Positions 8,301 to 17,042 of a stretch of DNA of 23,050 nt are shown here, in pieces. The notes under the pieces are model-generated. The model was given only the letters and a program-made list of their open reading frames with translations, searched no databases and was not told the DNA's origin. Location of the stretch: the NCBI GenBank assembly GCA_004357015.1, contig SMXE01000240.1, positions 1-23,050 on the forward strand, read 5' to 3'. The stretch comes from Caldithrix sp. Lineage in GTDB: Bacteria; Zhuqueibacterota; Zhuqueibacteria; Oceanimicrobiales; Oceanimicrobiaceae. Position numbers and translations under genes: made by a program. Numbering within the stretch: the first letter of the stretch is position 1; each line of letters starts with the position of its first letter.

Positions 8301-9587
8301 TTAGACCTCATACAGCGGAAATTGTGAACACAGATCGCTCGCTTCACCTCGAACCGCACCCAAAACGGTGTCATCGTTAATGTTGCTGAGGATTCTATCG
8401 ATAAGAAAGGCGATCTGCTCCATCTCCGATTCTTTCATATTTCGCGTCGTCAACGCGGGCGTTCCAATTCGAATACCACTCGTTACAAAAGGACTCTGTG
8501 AGTCGAAAGGAACCATATTCTTGTTGACCGTGATGCCCGCCTCCTCAAGTCTCGTTTCCGCCTCTTTGCCGGTCAATTCATTGCTCCTAAGATCAATCAA
8601 TAGCAGGTGAGTGTCAGTGCCGCCCGAGACCACCTCATATCCGCGTTCTCCAAGCTTGGTTGCCAGAGCCTGCGCGTTCTTGATGACCTGCGCTGAATAA
8701 CCTCTGAAGCTGGGCTCCAGCGCTTCTTTTAAGGCAACAGCTTTCGCTGCGATTATGTGCATCAAAGGCCCACCCTGAAAGCCGGGGAACACATTGGAAT
8801 CAACCACCTCAGACCACAGCTTGACCCTGCCTTTTGGCGTAGCAAAGCCAAGATCGTTTTCACTATCCTTCCCAACGATAATCATACCTCCGCGGGGGCC
8901 GCGAAGCGTCTTATGCGTCGTGGTCGTCACAAAATGACAGTGCGGCACAGGACTTGGCAAGAGACCGCTGGCAATGAGGCCCGCAGGATGAGCCATATCA
9001 CAAAGCAAGTAAGCGCCTACTTTGTCTGCTATCTGACGAAACCCCTCATAGTCGATTTTTCTGGAATAGGCACTGGCGCCGGTTATGATCAGTTTTGGGC
9101 GAATACTCGAAGCAATATCGTCCACAAGGTTTAGATCAATTCGGCCAGTAGACTTCTCCACACCATAGAAACTGACATCAAAAATTCGCCCGGAAAAATT
9201 GACCGGACTGCCGTGTGTCAGGTGGCCGCCGTGGGACAGATCCATGCCCAGAATTTTATCCCCTGGTTTCAGGACGGAAAAATAAGCAGCGATATTTGCC
9301 TGTGAGCCGGAATGCGGTTGGACGTTAACGTAGTCAGCGCTGAACAATTTCTTTGCACGCTCACGCGCCAGATTTTCAGCAACATCTACAAATTCGCAAC
9401 CACCATAATAGCGTTTCCCCGGATAGCCTTCGGCGTATTTGTTAGTCATCACCTGGCCGGCGGCTTGCAGGACCGCAAGGCTGACAAAGTTCTCCGATGC
9501 GATTAACTCCAGCGTGCTGTTCTGGCGCCTGGTCTCGTTTATGACGGCTTCATACAGCTCAGGATCTGTGCGCTCAATTTCATTCAC
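8301..9587 (-). CDS. glyA: serine hydroxymethyltransferase
   Basis: GlyA uses pyridoxal phosphate to interconvert serine plus tetrahydrofolate with glycine plus methylene-tetrahydrofolate, the main entry to one-carbon metabolism. The 428-residue protein shows LIASENFVS near residue 28, [13 protein letters not shown] at 51-63, and the PLP lysine K226 in [14 protein letters not shown]. The [13 protein letters not shown] motif lies toward the C-terminus. Length is typical. The start is GTG at 9587; no in-frame ATG precedes it, and [15 protein letters not shown] fits the family N-terminus. The ribosome site is poor. The gene begins 12 bases after the TPR gene, an unusual partner, and is followed by nrdR. 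Confidence 0.98.
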   Translation of the reverse strand: MNEIERTDPELYEAVINETRRQNSTLELIASENFVSLAVLQAAGQVMTNKYAEGYPGKRYYGGCEFVDVAENLARERAKKLFSADYVNVQPHSGSQANIAAYFSVLKPGDKILGMDLSHGGHLTHGSPVNFSGRIFDVSFYGVEKSTGRIDLNLVDDIASSIRPKLIITGASAYSRKIDYEGFRQIADKVGAYLLCDMAHPAGLIASGLLPSPVPHCHFVTTTTHKTLRGPRGGMIIVGKDSENDLGFATPKGRVKLWSEVVDSNVFPGFQGGPLMHIIAAKAVALKEALEPSFRGYSAQVIKNAQALATKLGERGYEVVSGGTDTHLLLIDLRSNELTGKEAETRLEEAGITVNKNMVPFDSQSPFVTSGIRIGTPALTTRNMKESEMEQIAFLIDRILSNINDDTVLGAVRGEASDLCSQFPLYEV

Positions 9588-9599
9588 TCTGAAAACCGC

Positions 9600-10877
9600 T
9601 TAGTTAAGCCAGTCGTAGCATTCGCCAGTCGGTTTGCTTTGGTTCTTGTGCATGAAATAGTCATCAGCCGTCGGCAAAACAGCTTGCACAAAACTCAAGT
9701 GGCGCTCTGCCTCCTGACGGTAGGCCAGATCATTGCGCGCCTTTTCGTACTGGATGGCAGCGAGTTTATAAACCAGTTTGTCGTTGAACTCGACCTTGCC
9801 GTCTTTTTGACCGACGCAATGTTCCGCTGAAGCTTCATACGCTTCCCCAAGTGCTATCCAACCCAGGCCGTAGCTGCGGTCAACGGCCCGCGCCTTATTG
9901 GCGTAAAGCCGTGCGCTGCTGAACCGGCCTAACTCTTTGTAGCTGCGACTGATGTCTACCATCACTTCCTTGTTGTTGGGTTGATTCTTGAGTATCTTCT
10001 TGGATTGGGCGATGGCATCATTGTAACGTTCCAGATTGTTGTATGAGTCACCAATATACTTCATCGCAGCGGCATCATTAGGACTCAGGGTGAGAAACTC
10101 ATTGAACAGTTCGATGGACTTCTCGTAGTCCCCGTTATCAAAATACAGTTTGCCCAAGTCAAACCTTACCCGACTGTGCTGCGGATCTTGAGCACGAATC
10201 TTCTCCTTGTTGGCGATGACACCTTCTATGTCACCGGTCATACTCATCAACGCGGCTTGATTATTCTGCGCATCAAGATCATCTGGGTTGAGAGTAAGAA
10301 TCTTGTCGTAGGTCGCGATGGCGTCATCTATGCGATCCGCCTTCACGTACAGAGCGGCGAGCTGCCTTAAATCATCCACTGATTCGGGCTTAAGTTCTGC
10401 GACTTTCTCATACTCAATGATGGCCTCATCAACCTGCCCCCGCTGCGACTTTAGAAAGCCCACCATCCTGTGCAGATGCGCGTCGTCAGGATGTTTTTTG
10501 CTCCCCAACTCGAAAACGACTTGCGCGCTGTCCGGGTTGTCCATTTTGAGGTAACAGTCTCCCATATAGCGATACACTTTCGGGAACCTGTTTATGGTAT
10601 CCAACTTTACAACGCGCCAAAAATGCTTCGCAGAACTCGGATATTGCTTATTCTTGTAGTTTTCGTAACCAAAACTCCAGCTCTTGTTTAGTTCAAAAAT
10701 GTACTTCTTCCTGGCCATCTCCGCATCGACTTCACCGTTGCTCTCACCCTTCTTCTTTTTTTTCTGGGCATATGCTTCTGCCGTAAGCACATTCAGGGAT
10801 AACACTATGGTCATGATAAAAATTAGCCCACCGACAATTATGCTTCTGGTCACCTTGAAAAATGTTGCTTGGTTCAC
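9600..10877 (-). CDS. secreted/periplasmic tetratricopeptide-repeat protein
   Basis: The product is a 425-residue exported TPR protein. A signal peptide covers about residues 1-37 (hydrophobic SIIVGGLIFIMTIVLSL, cleavage after AEAYA). A lysine cluster (QKKKKKGE) follows, then about eight degenerate TPR units from about residue 65 to 370, with repeats such as ALYVKADRIDDAIATYDKIL and LGKLYFDNGDYEKSIELFNE. The last ~70 residues hold two cysteines (EHCVGQ and GECYDW). TPR arrays bind other proteins; the partner is unknown. GTG at 10877 is chosen: GGAGG lies 8 bases upstream, it gives a normal signal peptide, and the predicted transcript start lies past the alternative ATG at 10922. It may work with the beta-barrel and lipoprotein genes upstream, which is inference from position. 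Confidence 0.85.
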   Translation of the reverse strand: MNQATFFKVTRSIIVGGLIFIMTIVLSLNVLTAEAYAQKKKKKGESNGEVDAEMARKKYIFELNKSWSFGYENYKNKQYPSSAKHFWRVVKLDTINRFPKVYRYMGDCYLKMDNPDSAQVVFELGSKKHPDDAHLHRMVGFLKSQRGQVDEAIIEYEKVAELKPESVDDLRQLAALYVKADRIDDAIATYDKILTLNPDDLDAQNNQAALMSMTGDIEGVIANKEKIRAQDPQHSRVRFDLGKLYFDNGDYEKSIELFNEFLTLSPNDAAAMKYIGDSYNNLERYNDAIAQSKKILKNQPNNKEVMVDISRSYKELGRFSSARLYANKARAVDRSYGLGWIALGEAYEASAEHCVGQKDGKVEFNDKLVYKLAAIQYEKARNDLAYRQEAERHLSFVQAVLPTADDYFMHKNQSKPTGECYDWLN

Positions 10878-10885
10878 GGTCAATC

Positions 10886-10890
10886 CCTCC
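10886..10890 (-). promoter_or_regulatory. Shine-Dalgarno that fixes the TPR gene start
   Basis: GGAGG (within GGGAGGG) on the minus strand sits 8 bases before the GTG at 10877. It supports this start rather than the in-frame ATG 45 bases upstream, which has no such site. Confidence 0.75.
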
Positions 10891-10925
10891 CGAGGGTTAT
10901 TGTCCAATGGATTTATTGGCATGTT

Positions 10926-10954
10926 TTTATACGGTAGATAAATGGTTATCGCAA
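10926..10954 (-). promoter_or_regulatory. sigma70-type promoter for the TPR-glyA-nrdR genes
   Basis: The minus strand carries TTGCGA (10954-10949), a 17-base spacer and TATAAA (10931-10926). The expected transcript start is near 10919, in the 144-base gap before the TPR gene. It marks the likely start of a transcript running through the TPR gene, glyA and nrdR and perhaps further. Confidence 0.65.
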
Positions 10955-11021
10955 AAGGAAGTTAGCAAGGTTAAAGGATAGTAATATTTTGACCGAAATG
11001 CAAGCAAATTATTTTGCAACC

Positions 11022-12233
11022 TCATCGTCTCGGCTTCCGGTAAAACCAACGTTCACCCACAGTTATGCTGCCAGAAAAACGAATGACATTCTCCTTAAAC
11101 GGATTGTCCGGCAGAGAGCCTCTTTGTCCAAATTCAAGCGAGAGATCGATTCTGCTTGCACTCCATTTCATCGGAAATCCAACTCCAATTGTTCCAAATA
11201 CTTCCGTTACGCTGACCCCAACGGGGGCTTCGATTCCCAAATTCCGGTAGTAAAAGCCGGCACGAAAAGCCATTTTGCTCCAGTACGAGCTTGCAAGTCC
11301 TGTTCCTCTGCCGGAATACTCAAAGCCCACGCCAATTCTCTGGCTATCGTTGACATAACTACTCGCTTCAACGTCACTCCACCTTTCGACGTAATAGTCA
11401 GCCGCGATGAGTAATTTTCGGCTAAGAAAGAAGGCAGTGCCCACCCCAAATGCTTCTGGCAGTTCAAGTTCCCTCTTTTCGAAATCTTCCAACTTAGAAA
11501 TGTTCCGCAACGTCACTGACCTGGTTATATTGAGTGTGACTGAGGGCGTATAAACTGCCCCGATGTGCCACCCCTTCCTGATCCGATACTGCAAACCCAG
11601 CCTTATATTGCCTGTCGTAAAACCGTCCGCGACCTCCTGCTGGGTGTTCACCAACCCGGAGCCTTCATTAAAAGTCACCTGCCATCTATCCCGGAGTTTA
11701 CCAAAATGGTACAGTGTGGATATGCCCAAGGAGAGCCTGCTGAACGGACGAATTGCAAAACTCAGAAAAGCGGTATTTATTCCTCCGTCCCCCTCGACCG
11801 TCGAGACAAACGGCTCTGAGCCGGCGGAGCCTTCTTCTTCAAAAAAATACTCAATGATAGTGGTGGGATAAACTCCCAGTGACAGCGAGATTCTCTCCTT
11901 CCTCAAAGGCACATGAAATTGAACACCCGCGATATTTGTGTCTGAAATAGACCCGTCGATGCTCTCTGCATGAACATTGGTGGCTTCATGTCTGAAATTT
12001 CCTGAAAGAAATGACACCGGCAAATTGATCAAGGCCGCAGGATTCACAAAATTCATGGTCAATTTATCCGCAATTGCGATCCCGGCGCCGCCCATGCCGG
12101 CACTCTGACCGCTGATGAAATAATTCACAAGACCGGCATCGGTCTGTGAATAATACGATTGCGCCCGCGCGGACCCGCTGAGCACCAACACAACGAAAAG
12201 TCCGAACACGCTTTTGTGAATACCTGTCACCAT
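11022..12233 (-). CDS. outer-membrane beta-barrel protein, FadL/PorV-like
   Basis: The 403-residue protein has a signal peptide (hydrophobic SVFGLFVVLVLSGS, cleavage after ARA near residue 24). A hallmark segment SAGMGGAGIAIADK near residues 44-57 is followed by MNFVNPAALINLP; this pattern is typical of FadL/OMPP1 and PorV-type barrels, where it forms the N-terminal plug or hatch. The rest alternates hydrophobic and polar residues with many aromatic ends (LGLQYRI, HIGAVYTP, MAFRAGFYYRN, IGVGF), fitting about 14 strands. The C-terminus is basic and does not end in the usual aromatic residue. Substrate is unknown: it could be a transport channel or a scaffold for surface proteins. It lies 24 bases after the lipoprotein gene. 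Confidence 0.8.
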   Translation of the reverse strand: MVTGIHKSVFGLFVVLVLSGSARAQSYYSQTDAGLVNYFISGQSAGMGGAGIAIADKLTMNFVNPAALINLPVSFLSGNFRHEATNVHAESIDGSISDTNIAGVQFHVPLRKERISLSLGVYPTTIIEYFFEEEGSAGSEPFVSTVEGDGGINTAFLSFAIRPFSRLSLGISTLYHFGKLRDRWQVTFNEGSGLVNTQQEVADGFTTGNIRLGLQYRIRKGWHIGAVYTPSVTLNITRSVTLRNISKLEDFEKRELELPEAFGVGTAFFLSRKLLIAADYYVERWSDVEASSYVNDSQRIGVGFEYSGRGTGLASSYWSKMAFRAGFYYRNLGIEAPVGVSVTEVFGTIGVGFPMKWSASRIDLSLEFGQRGSLPDNPFKENVIRFSGSITVGERWFYRKPRR

Positions 12234-12257
12234 AAGAAGCTCGCTTTCTATCCAGCT

Positions 12258-13463
12258 CTAATCTATGGATGATGATGAGAATTTCAACTTGAGTCTAGGC
12301 CCCCGGCCAGGGTTGGACTGGCCGGAATGCAGCGCCACTCTCGTTACATCACTCCCCGGGTTCACAGCCCTGAGGATAATCCCGTTGTTTTCTATATCAC
12401 CCGTCACCCAAAACTGTACCAGGCTTGTCAGCACTGTCGTCATCGTACCGGTGGTGGGAACAACAAGTGCTGCAAATGGAAAAAACGTTGAATCGATCTT
12501 GAATGAAGTCGGTGGCACATACGGCGCGGACAGGAGATCGATTCTGATACTGAAACCGCTGTTCTTCACTTGAGTAACGCTCTTGTCCACATCAATTTCT
12601 AAAATGGCTTCGTTTATGGTTGATTCGCGGGGAATCTCAGACAAGTCGAATTGCAGAACAGTTTGCCAACTGAAGACGTTGTCAATGTACAATGGTCCTC
12701 CGGGTAGCTCAGACATTTCTCTTGCCAGAAAGGCGTCCTCATCAACAACGGTCAGAACCGTATCCTGCTCACCGTTCGATTTCAAACCAACGATCTCCAA
12801 TCGCGGCTGGTTGAAGGCACTGTTTCCCGCAATGAACTCTTTAACGAACTCCGCATCATCGAAATCGATTAGAATGCCAAAGTTGTCGGGCAAAGTTGTA
12901 TCGGCCCAGTCGCTAACCAGGTCCACGCCATCTTGATTGAATTCAAATCGGATGGATTCTGTCGACAGGGTATCAAATCCTGTAACGACAGCGCCGGTTG
13001 ACACGATCTCAGCTTCTCCCAGAGCGGCGAGTTCGAACGCATCCCCAAAGTCTTCAGAAGTAACTGTACTTTCCTCCCAATCGCTGGTCACCCGGTGCAC
13101 GCTGGCGAGAAACCTCGACTTGGTCTGACCTTGCGCAATGATCGTGTTTGTATCCAAAATGAGCGTGACCTTGCTGATATCTATCGAGTCCGGAACGGCC
13201 TTGAATCTTAACAACGCTCGCGACTGAACATTATCTATTTGTCCCAAGTCAAGAAAAATGCTTGAGCCGGTTGCTGTGAGAGTATCCTGGAACGTGGCTT
13301 CTACTAGTACCCGGACGGTCGTTGTGTCCACTGCTCTCTGGCCGTTGGGCGCGGTCAGAAGGTCGAACCCCTGCAGTGCGTTGTCTTCTCTACATCCGAT
13401 AACGACGACAAGCAAGAGGCACAGTGCAGGCGGCAGCTTCATTTTCAGACTATTAAGAAACAT
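12258..13463 (-). CDS. lipoprotein with DNRLRE-like regions
   Basis: The 401-residue protein has a lipoprotein signal: a hydrophobic run LCLLLVVVIGC with the lipid-attachment cysteine at C24 (VIGC lipobox). The mature part is beta-rich and acidic. Features recall the DNRLRE/CBM96-type fold seen in surface proteins: RALLRFKAVPDSIDISKVTLIL, RVTSDWEESTVT, then a second copy-like set QTVLQFDLSEIP and LVQFWVTGDIENNGIILRA with GPRLKLKF near the end. So one or two such domains are likely; these commonly serve as carbohydrate-binding or structural modules. ATG at 13463 follows GGAATAGG; an ATG seven codons later (13442) is also possible and gives a more usual short n-region. It lies 36 bases after hutI and 24 before the barrel gene. 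Confidence 0.72.
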   Translation of the reverse strand: MFLNSLKMKLPPALCLLLVVVIGCREDNALQGFDLLTAPNGQRAVDTTTVRVLVEATFQDTLTATGSSIFLDLGQIDNVQSRALLRFKAVPDSIDISKVTLILDTNTIIAQGQTKSRFLASVHRVTSDWEESTVTSEDFGDAFELAALGEAEIVSTGAVVTGFDTLSTESIRFEFNQDGVDLVSDWADTTLPDNFGILIDFDDAEFVKEFIAGNSAFNQPRLEIVGLKSNGEQDTVLTVVDEDAFLAREMSELPGGPLYIDNVFSWQTVLQFDLSEIPRESTINEAILEIDVDKSVTQVKNSGFSIRIDLLSAPYVPPTSFKIDSTFFPFAALVVPTTGTMTTVLTSLVQFWVTGDIENNGIILRAVNPGSDVTRVALHSGQSNPGRGPRLKLKFSSSSID

Positions 13464-13499
13464 CCTATTCCGATATCCTTATGTGATTCAAGGGTCAGT

Positions 13500-14762
13500 C
13501 TACTCTCTATTCTCACAGACTATCTTGCCGGATTTGACGACCGCCTTCACCAGGTTGACGCCAAAATGATACGGCAAGTGTTTGTGGTTGGGACAATTCC
13601 ATATCACCAAATCAGCTTTCTTTCCTACTTCGATACTGCCGACTAAGTTCCCTCTGTCAATTGCGAGGGCGGCGTGATAGGTCGCCGCCGTCAAAGCCTC
13701 GGAGGGACGTAGCGCCAGGTGCAAACACGCGAGGGTTAGCATCATCGGCATCGACTCCGTCATGCATGAGCCGGGGTTGAGATCAGTGGCGAGCGCAACT
13801 GGCAAACCAAAGTCCAGCATTTTGCGCGCTTCCGCATATTTACTCTTGCCCAGAAAGAAGACCGCTCCCGGTAAAAGGACCGGCACGACCTTATTCTCGC
13901 CCATTGCTTCCCAGTCTTCCTGCGAGGTGTAGTCCAGATGGTCGGCAGACGTTGCGCCCAACCCAGCCGCCATTACCGTACCCCCGATTCGGTTCAACTG
14001 CTCCGAATGAATCTTGAGTTTGAGTCCCGCACCTTTGGCGCTTGCCAGAATGTGCGCGGACTCATCAACAGAAAAAACATGAGATTCGCAAAAGACATCA
14101 CAAAATTCTGCCAGCTGCTGCTCAATCACGCGTGGAATCATCTCGGCAACCACAAGATCGATGTAGTCCGCTTTCCTGCCGCGATATTCGTCAGGGATCT
14201 CATGCGCACCCAGAAACGTCGGCACCAGATCAATTGAATGCATCCGGTCTGCCTCAGAAATGACCTCCAGCATTTTGACTTCATCATCCAACGTCAGGCC
14301 ATAGCCGCTCTTCGCCTCCAGAGTGGTGGTGCCAAAAGAGAGGAATCTGTCCAACCGGGCGACTGTCTGCTCGAGCAGCAATTCCTTGCTGGCCTGGCGG
14401 AGATTGCGGACGCTTGAACGAATGCCGCCGCCAGCGATGGCAATCTCCTCATAACTCTTACCGAGAACACGCATCTCGAATTCATTTTCCCGGGTGCCAT
14501 TGAAAACAGGATGCGTGTGACAATCTACGAAACCAGGCGTCAAGGTCTTGTCGGTCGCATCGAAAATTTCAGCGTTGTCAACAAGCTGAATTCGGGGCGC
14601 GACTTCCACATGCCGGCCGACTGCAACAATCCGGCCCTGATAGGCCGCGACGGAGGCATCCTCAATGGTCTGGAAGTTGGCGGGTGAGAATTCCTGGCTG
14701 GATAGGGGTGTTGCCAATTCTGCACAGTTCTTTATGAGAAGGTCAGCTTTCTGCCGATTCAC
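13500..14762 (-). CDS. hutI: imidazolonepropionase
   Basis: HutI opens the ring of 4-imidazolone-5-propionate to N-formimino-L-glutamate, the third step of histidine degradation. The 420-residue protein is a metal-dependent amidohydrolase: PGFVDCHTHPVF (H82, H84), the LEAKSGYGL segment, GAHEIP, KIHSEQL, SADHLDY and ALATDLNPGS appear in the expected order. The start is GTG at 14762, 7 bases after the hutU stop; an AGAGGG ribosome-like site lies in the hutU end. It forms a pair with hutU. The next step (hutG/hutF or a formiminotransferase) is not in the window; the genes downstream are envelope proteins. Confidence 0.97.
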   Translation of the reverse strand: MNRQKADLLIKNCAELATPLSSQEFSPANFQTIEDASVAAYQGRIVAVGRHVEVAPRIQLVDNAEIFDATDKTLTPGFVDCHTHPVFNGTRENEFEMRVLGKSYEEIAIAGGGIRSSVRNLRQASKELLLEQTVARLDRFLSFGTTTLEAKSGYGLTLDDEVKMLEVISEADRMHSIDLVPTFLGAHEIPDEYRGRKADYIDLVVAEMIPRVIEQQLAEFCDVFCESHVFSVDESAHILASAKGAGLKLKIHSEQLNRIGGTVMAAGLGATSADHLDYTSQEDWEAMGENKVVPVLLPGAVFFLGKSKYAEARKMLDFGLPVALATDLNPGSCMTESMPMMLTLACLHLALRPSEALTAATYHAALAIDRGNLVGSIEVGKKADLVIWNCPNHKHLPYHFGVNLVKAVVKSGKIVCENRE

Positions 14763-14769
14763 TTCCCGA

Positions 14770-16431
14770 TCACCCTCTCAACATTGGTATCTTAATGTCT
14801 TTTCTGCCTGCAGTGGCAATTGCCTCATCATAGCCGGCGTCCGCGTGGCGGGCAACCCCGATACCCGGATCGTTTGTCAAAACGCGTTCGAGCCGTACCG
14901 CAGCATCGGTTGTGCCATCTGCAACGATAACCTGGCCGGCGTGAATTGAATTACCGATTCCAACCCCGCCACCATGGTGCACCGAAACCCAGGTAGCGCC
15001 CGAAGCAGTGTTGAGCAAGGCATTCAGAATAGGCCAGTCAGCAATCGCATCCGAGCCATCTTTCATGCCCTCGGTCTCACGATTTGGCGAGGCAACAGAG
15101 CCTGTATCGAGATGATCCCTGCCGATGACAATCGGAGCCTTTATCTCGCCATTTGCCACTAACTCGTTAATTGCGAGTCCAAATCTGGCTCTTTCCCCAT
15201 AGCCAAGCCAGCAGATTCGCGCAGGCAGTCCCTGAAATGCTATCTTTTCCGAGGCCAGCCGGATCCAGCAGGCTAATGCTTTATCCTCAGGGAACAGCTG
15301 CAGAACCAGCTCATCTGTTCGGTGGATGTCGCTGGCTTCGCCAGAAAGCGCTACCCAACGGAACGGCCCTTTTCCTTCACAGAAAAGCGGGCGAATATAT
15401 TCCGGAACAAAACCCGGAAAGCCGAACGCCTCTTTCAAGCCGGCCTTTTGGGCCTGGCCGCGGAGATTGTTACCATAATCGAACGTCACGGCGCCAAGCC
15501 TCTGCAATTCAAGCATGGCCTTTACGTGCGTAACCATCGTCTCGTAACTTCGTTTTATGTATTCCTCCGGCTCGCTGGCGCGCAGTTCAAGCGCCTCGGT
15601 AAAGTTCATGCCGGCCGGCACATAGCCGTTCAACTCATCATGCGCAGAAGTCTGGTCGGTTAGCATGTCAGGGACCACTTTGCGTTTGATAAGCTCTGGC
15701 AGCACTTCCGCACAATTACCGACCAGACCGACTGATACAGCCTCTTTGCGCTCTTTTGCGACCAGCACAATCTTGAGCGCTTCATCCAGGTCACGGGTCA
15801 TCTTGTCACAATAACGGCTCTGCAGCCGCCGCTTGATGCGTGACTCATCGACTTCGATACCGAGAAAGACAGCACCGTTCATGGTGGCAGCGAGCGGTTG
15901 CGCACCCCCCATTCCCCCCATTCCGCCGGAAACGACCAACTTGCCTTTCAAAGCGCCCGCAAAATGCTTCCTGGCGGCGGCAGCGAAGGTTTCGTAAGTA
16001 CCCTGCAGGATGCCCTGACTTCCGATGTAGATCCAGCTTCCGGCCGTCATCTGTCCATACATGATTAGCCCTTTGTCCTCCAGATCGCGAAAGTACTCAG
16101 ATGTTGCCCATGCGGGCACCAGAAGCGAGTTTGCGATCAATACACGGGGTGAATATGGATGCGTCTTGAAAACACCCACCGGCTTGCCAGACTGGATCAT
16201 CAAGGTCTCATCATCTTCAAGCGCACGAAGCGATTGGACGATTTGCTCATAGCACCTCCAGTTGCGCGCTGCACGACCAGTACCGCCATAAATGATCAGA
16301 TGCTCAGGGTCTTCCGCAACCTCGGGATCCAGATTGTTCATGAGCATCCGCAAGGCAGCTTCCTGTGCCCAACCTTTGCAACTGACAGAAGTACCCCGTG
16401 GGGCACGAATAGCAGAATGGCCACCCTTCAT
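14770..16431 (-). CDS. hutU: urocanate hydratase
   Basis: Urocanase adds water to urocanate using tightly bound NAD+ as an electrophile, giving imidazolonepropionate. From the ATG at 16431 the protein has 553 residues. The NAD-binding glycine-rich loop [10 protein letters not shown] lies near residues 169-178, and the catalytic cysteine is in [11 protein letters not shown] at about C407, close to C410 of the Pseudomonas enzyme. The C-terminal [17 protein letters not shown] is also present. An in-frame ATG at 16476 would add 15 residues; the later start is preferred because family members begin shortly before RAPRGT. Neither has a strong ribosome site. It is the first gene after the ribosomal alpha operon, and hutH is not adjacent. 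Confidence 0.97.
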   Translation of the reverse strand: MKGGHSAIRAPRGTSVSCKGWAQEAALRMLMNNLDPEVAEDPEHLIIYGGTGRAARNWRCYEQIVQSLRALEDDETLMIQSGKPVGVFKTHPYSPRVLIANSLLVPAWATSEYFRDLEDKGLIMYGQMTAGSWIYIGSQGILQGTYETFAAAARKHFAGALKGKLVVSGGMGGMGGAQPLAATMNGAVFLGIEVDESRIKRRLQSRYCDKMTRDLDEALKIVLVAKERKEAVSVGLVGNCAEVLPELIKRKVVPDMLTDQTSAHDELNGYVPAGMNFTEALELRASEPEEYIKRSYETMVTHVKAMLELQRLGAVTFDYGNNLRGQAQKAGLKEAFGFPGFVPEYIRPLFCEGKGPFRWVALSGEASDIHRTDELVLQLFPEDKALACWIRLASEKIAFQGLPARICWLGYGERARFGLAINELVANGEIKAPIVIGRDHLDTGSVASPNRETEGMKDGSDAIADWPILNALLNTASGATWVSVHHGGGVGIGNSIHAGQVIVADGTTDAAVRLERVLTNDPGIGVARHADAGYDEAIATAGRKDIKIPMLRG

Positions 16432-16480
16432 AACAAATCTGGCTGAAGAATCAGGAATAGTATCTTGACAAGGCATTTAA

Positions 16481-16517
16481 CAAAAAAGCCAACTGCTAAG
16501 TTTAAACAATCGGCTTA
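16481..16517 (-). terminator. probable terminator after rplQ
   Basis: The minus strand reads AAGCCGA, a 17-base loop, TTGGCTT and further T residues. The 7-bp stem has one G-U pair and the T-tract is six long. It lies in the 123-base gap between rplQ and hutU and would separate the alpha operon from the hut genes. The large loop makes it less certain than the rpmA terminators. Confidence 0.55.
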
Positions 16518-16527
16518 TAAAAATCAA
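16499..16527 (-). promoter_or_regulatory. weak promoter candidate for hutU
   Basis: TTGATT (16527-16522), a 17-base spacer and TAAACT (16504-16499) on the minus strand. It overlaps the terminator, so it may be chance. Without it, hutU would depend on read-through from rplQ. No operator for a hut regulator was recognised. Confidence 0.25.
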
Positions 16528-16554
16528 AGCAATTCATGCTCGCAGAGATCAGCG

Positions 16555-17031
16555 TTAAGCTTCGGCTTCCTCGGTTTTCTCGGCCTTTTCTTGCTCCTCC
16601 GCCTCCTTCTCTTTCTTCTTTTGCTTCTTGGCTTTCACTTCCTCCTGGCCCTTCTGCTTTTCGAGGACGGTTCCCTCGAAGCCAACCAACTCCAAAATGG
16701 CCATCTCTGCACCGTCGCCGCGACGGCGGCCAAGTTTGATGACCCGTGTGTAGCCACCATCCCTGCCCTTGTAGACGGGCGCAATTTCGTCAAACAGGTT
16801 CTTGACTACTTTCCGGTCGTGCAAGACCTTGAGGGCTTGCCGCCTATCAGCCAGGGAACCGCGTTTGGCAAATGTTATCAGCCGTTCGACGGTTTTGCGG
16901 GCTTCTTTGGCTTTGGGGGTGGTTGTTCTTATCTGTTTGTGTTCAAACAAAGACGTTGCCACATTTGAAATCATCGCTTTTCTGTGGCTTGTCGTTCTTC
17001 CGAGCTTCTTGTGTGCTTTTCTATGGCGCAT
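16555..17031 (-). CDS. rplQ: 50S ribosomal protein L17 with charged C-terminal tail
   Basis: L17 is a large-subunit protein near the polypeptide exit side. The first ~120 residues are a normal L17 core: MRHRKAHKKLGRTTSHRKAM at the start, IRTTTPKAKEARKTVERLIT, and GGYTRVIKLGRRRGDGAEMAILEL. A tail of about 38 residues follows, made almost only of Lys, Glu, Gln and Ala, bringing the total to 158 against about 120-127 for many bacteria. Such tails occur in FCB-group ribosomal proteins and probably stay disordered on the ribosome surface. The gene follows rpoA by 11 bases and closes the alpha operon. Confidence 0.98.
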   Translation of the reverse strand: MRHRKAHKKLGRTTSHRKAMISNVATSLFEHKQIRTTTPKAKEARKTVERLITFAKRGSLADRRQALKVLHDRKVVKNLFDEIAPVYKGRDGGYTRVIKLGRRRGDGAEMAILELVGFEGTVLEKQKGQEEVKAKKQKKKEKEAEEQEKAEKTEEAEA

Positions 17032-17042
17032 CTTCCTACCCT

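Noticed and set aside
7833..8327. Plus-strand frame of 164 codons opposite nrdR
   Set aside because: NrdR on the other strand has its zinc ribbon and ATP-cone intact; the plus frame has no support.
11004..11017. Hairpin GCAAA/TTTGC just after the outer-membrane barrel gene
   Set aside because: Only five mostly A-T pairs and no proper T-tract, too weak to call a terminator.
10989..11414. Plus-strand frame of 141 codons opposite the outer-membrane barrel gene
   Set aside because: Lies antisense to a gene with a clear signal peptide and barrel pattern, with no ribosome site or family match.
16465..16968. Plus-strand frame with very hydrophobic leucine-rich stretch opposite rplQ
   Set aside because: The leucine run is the complement of the K/E-rich L17 tail, so the apparent membrane segments are an artefact.
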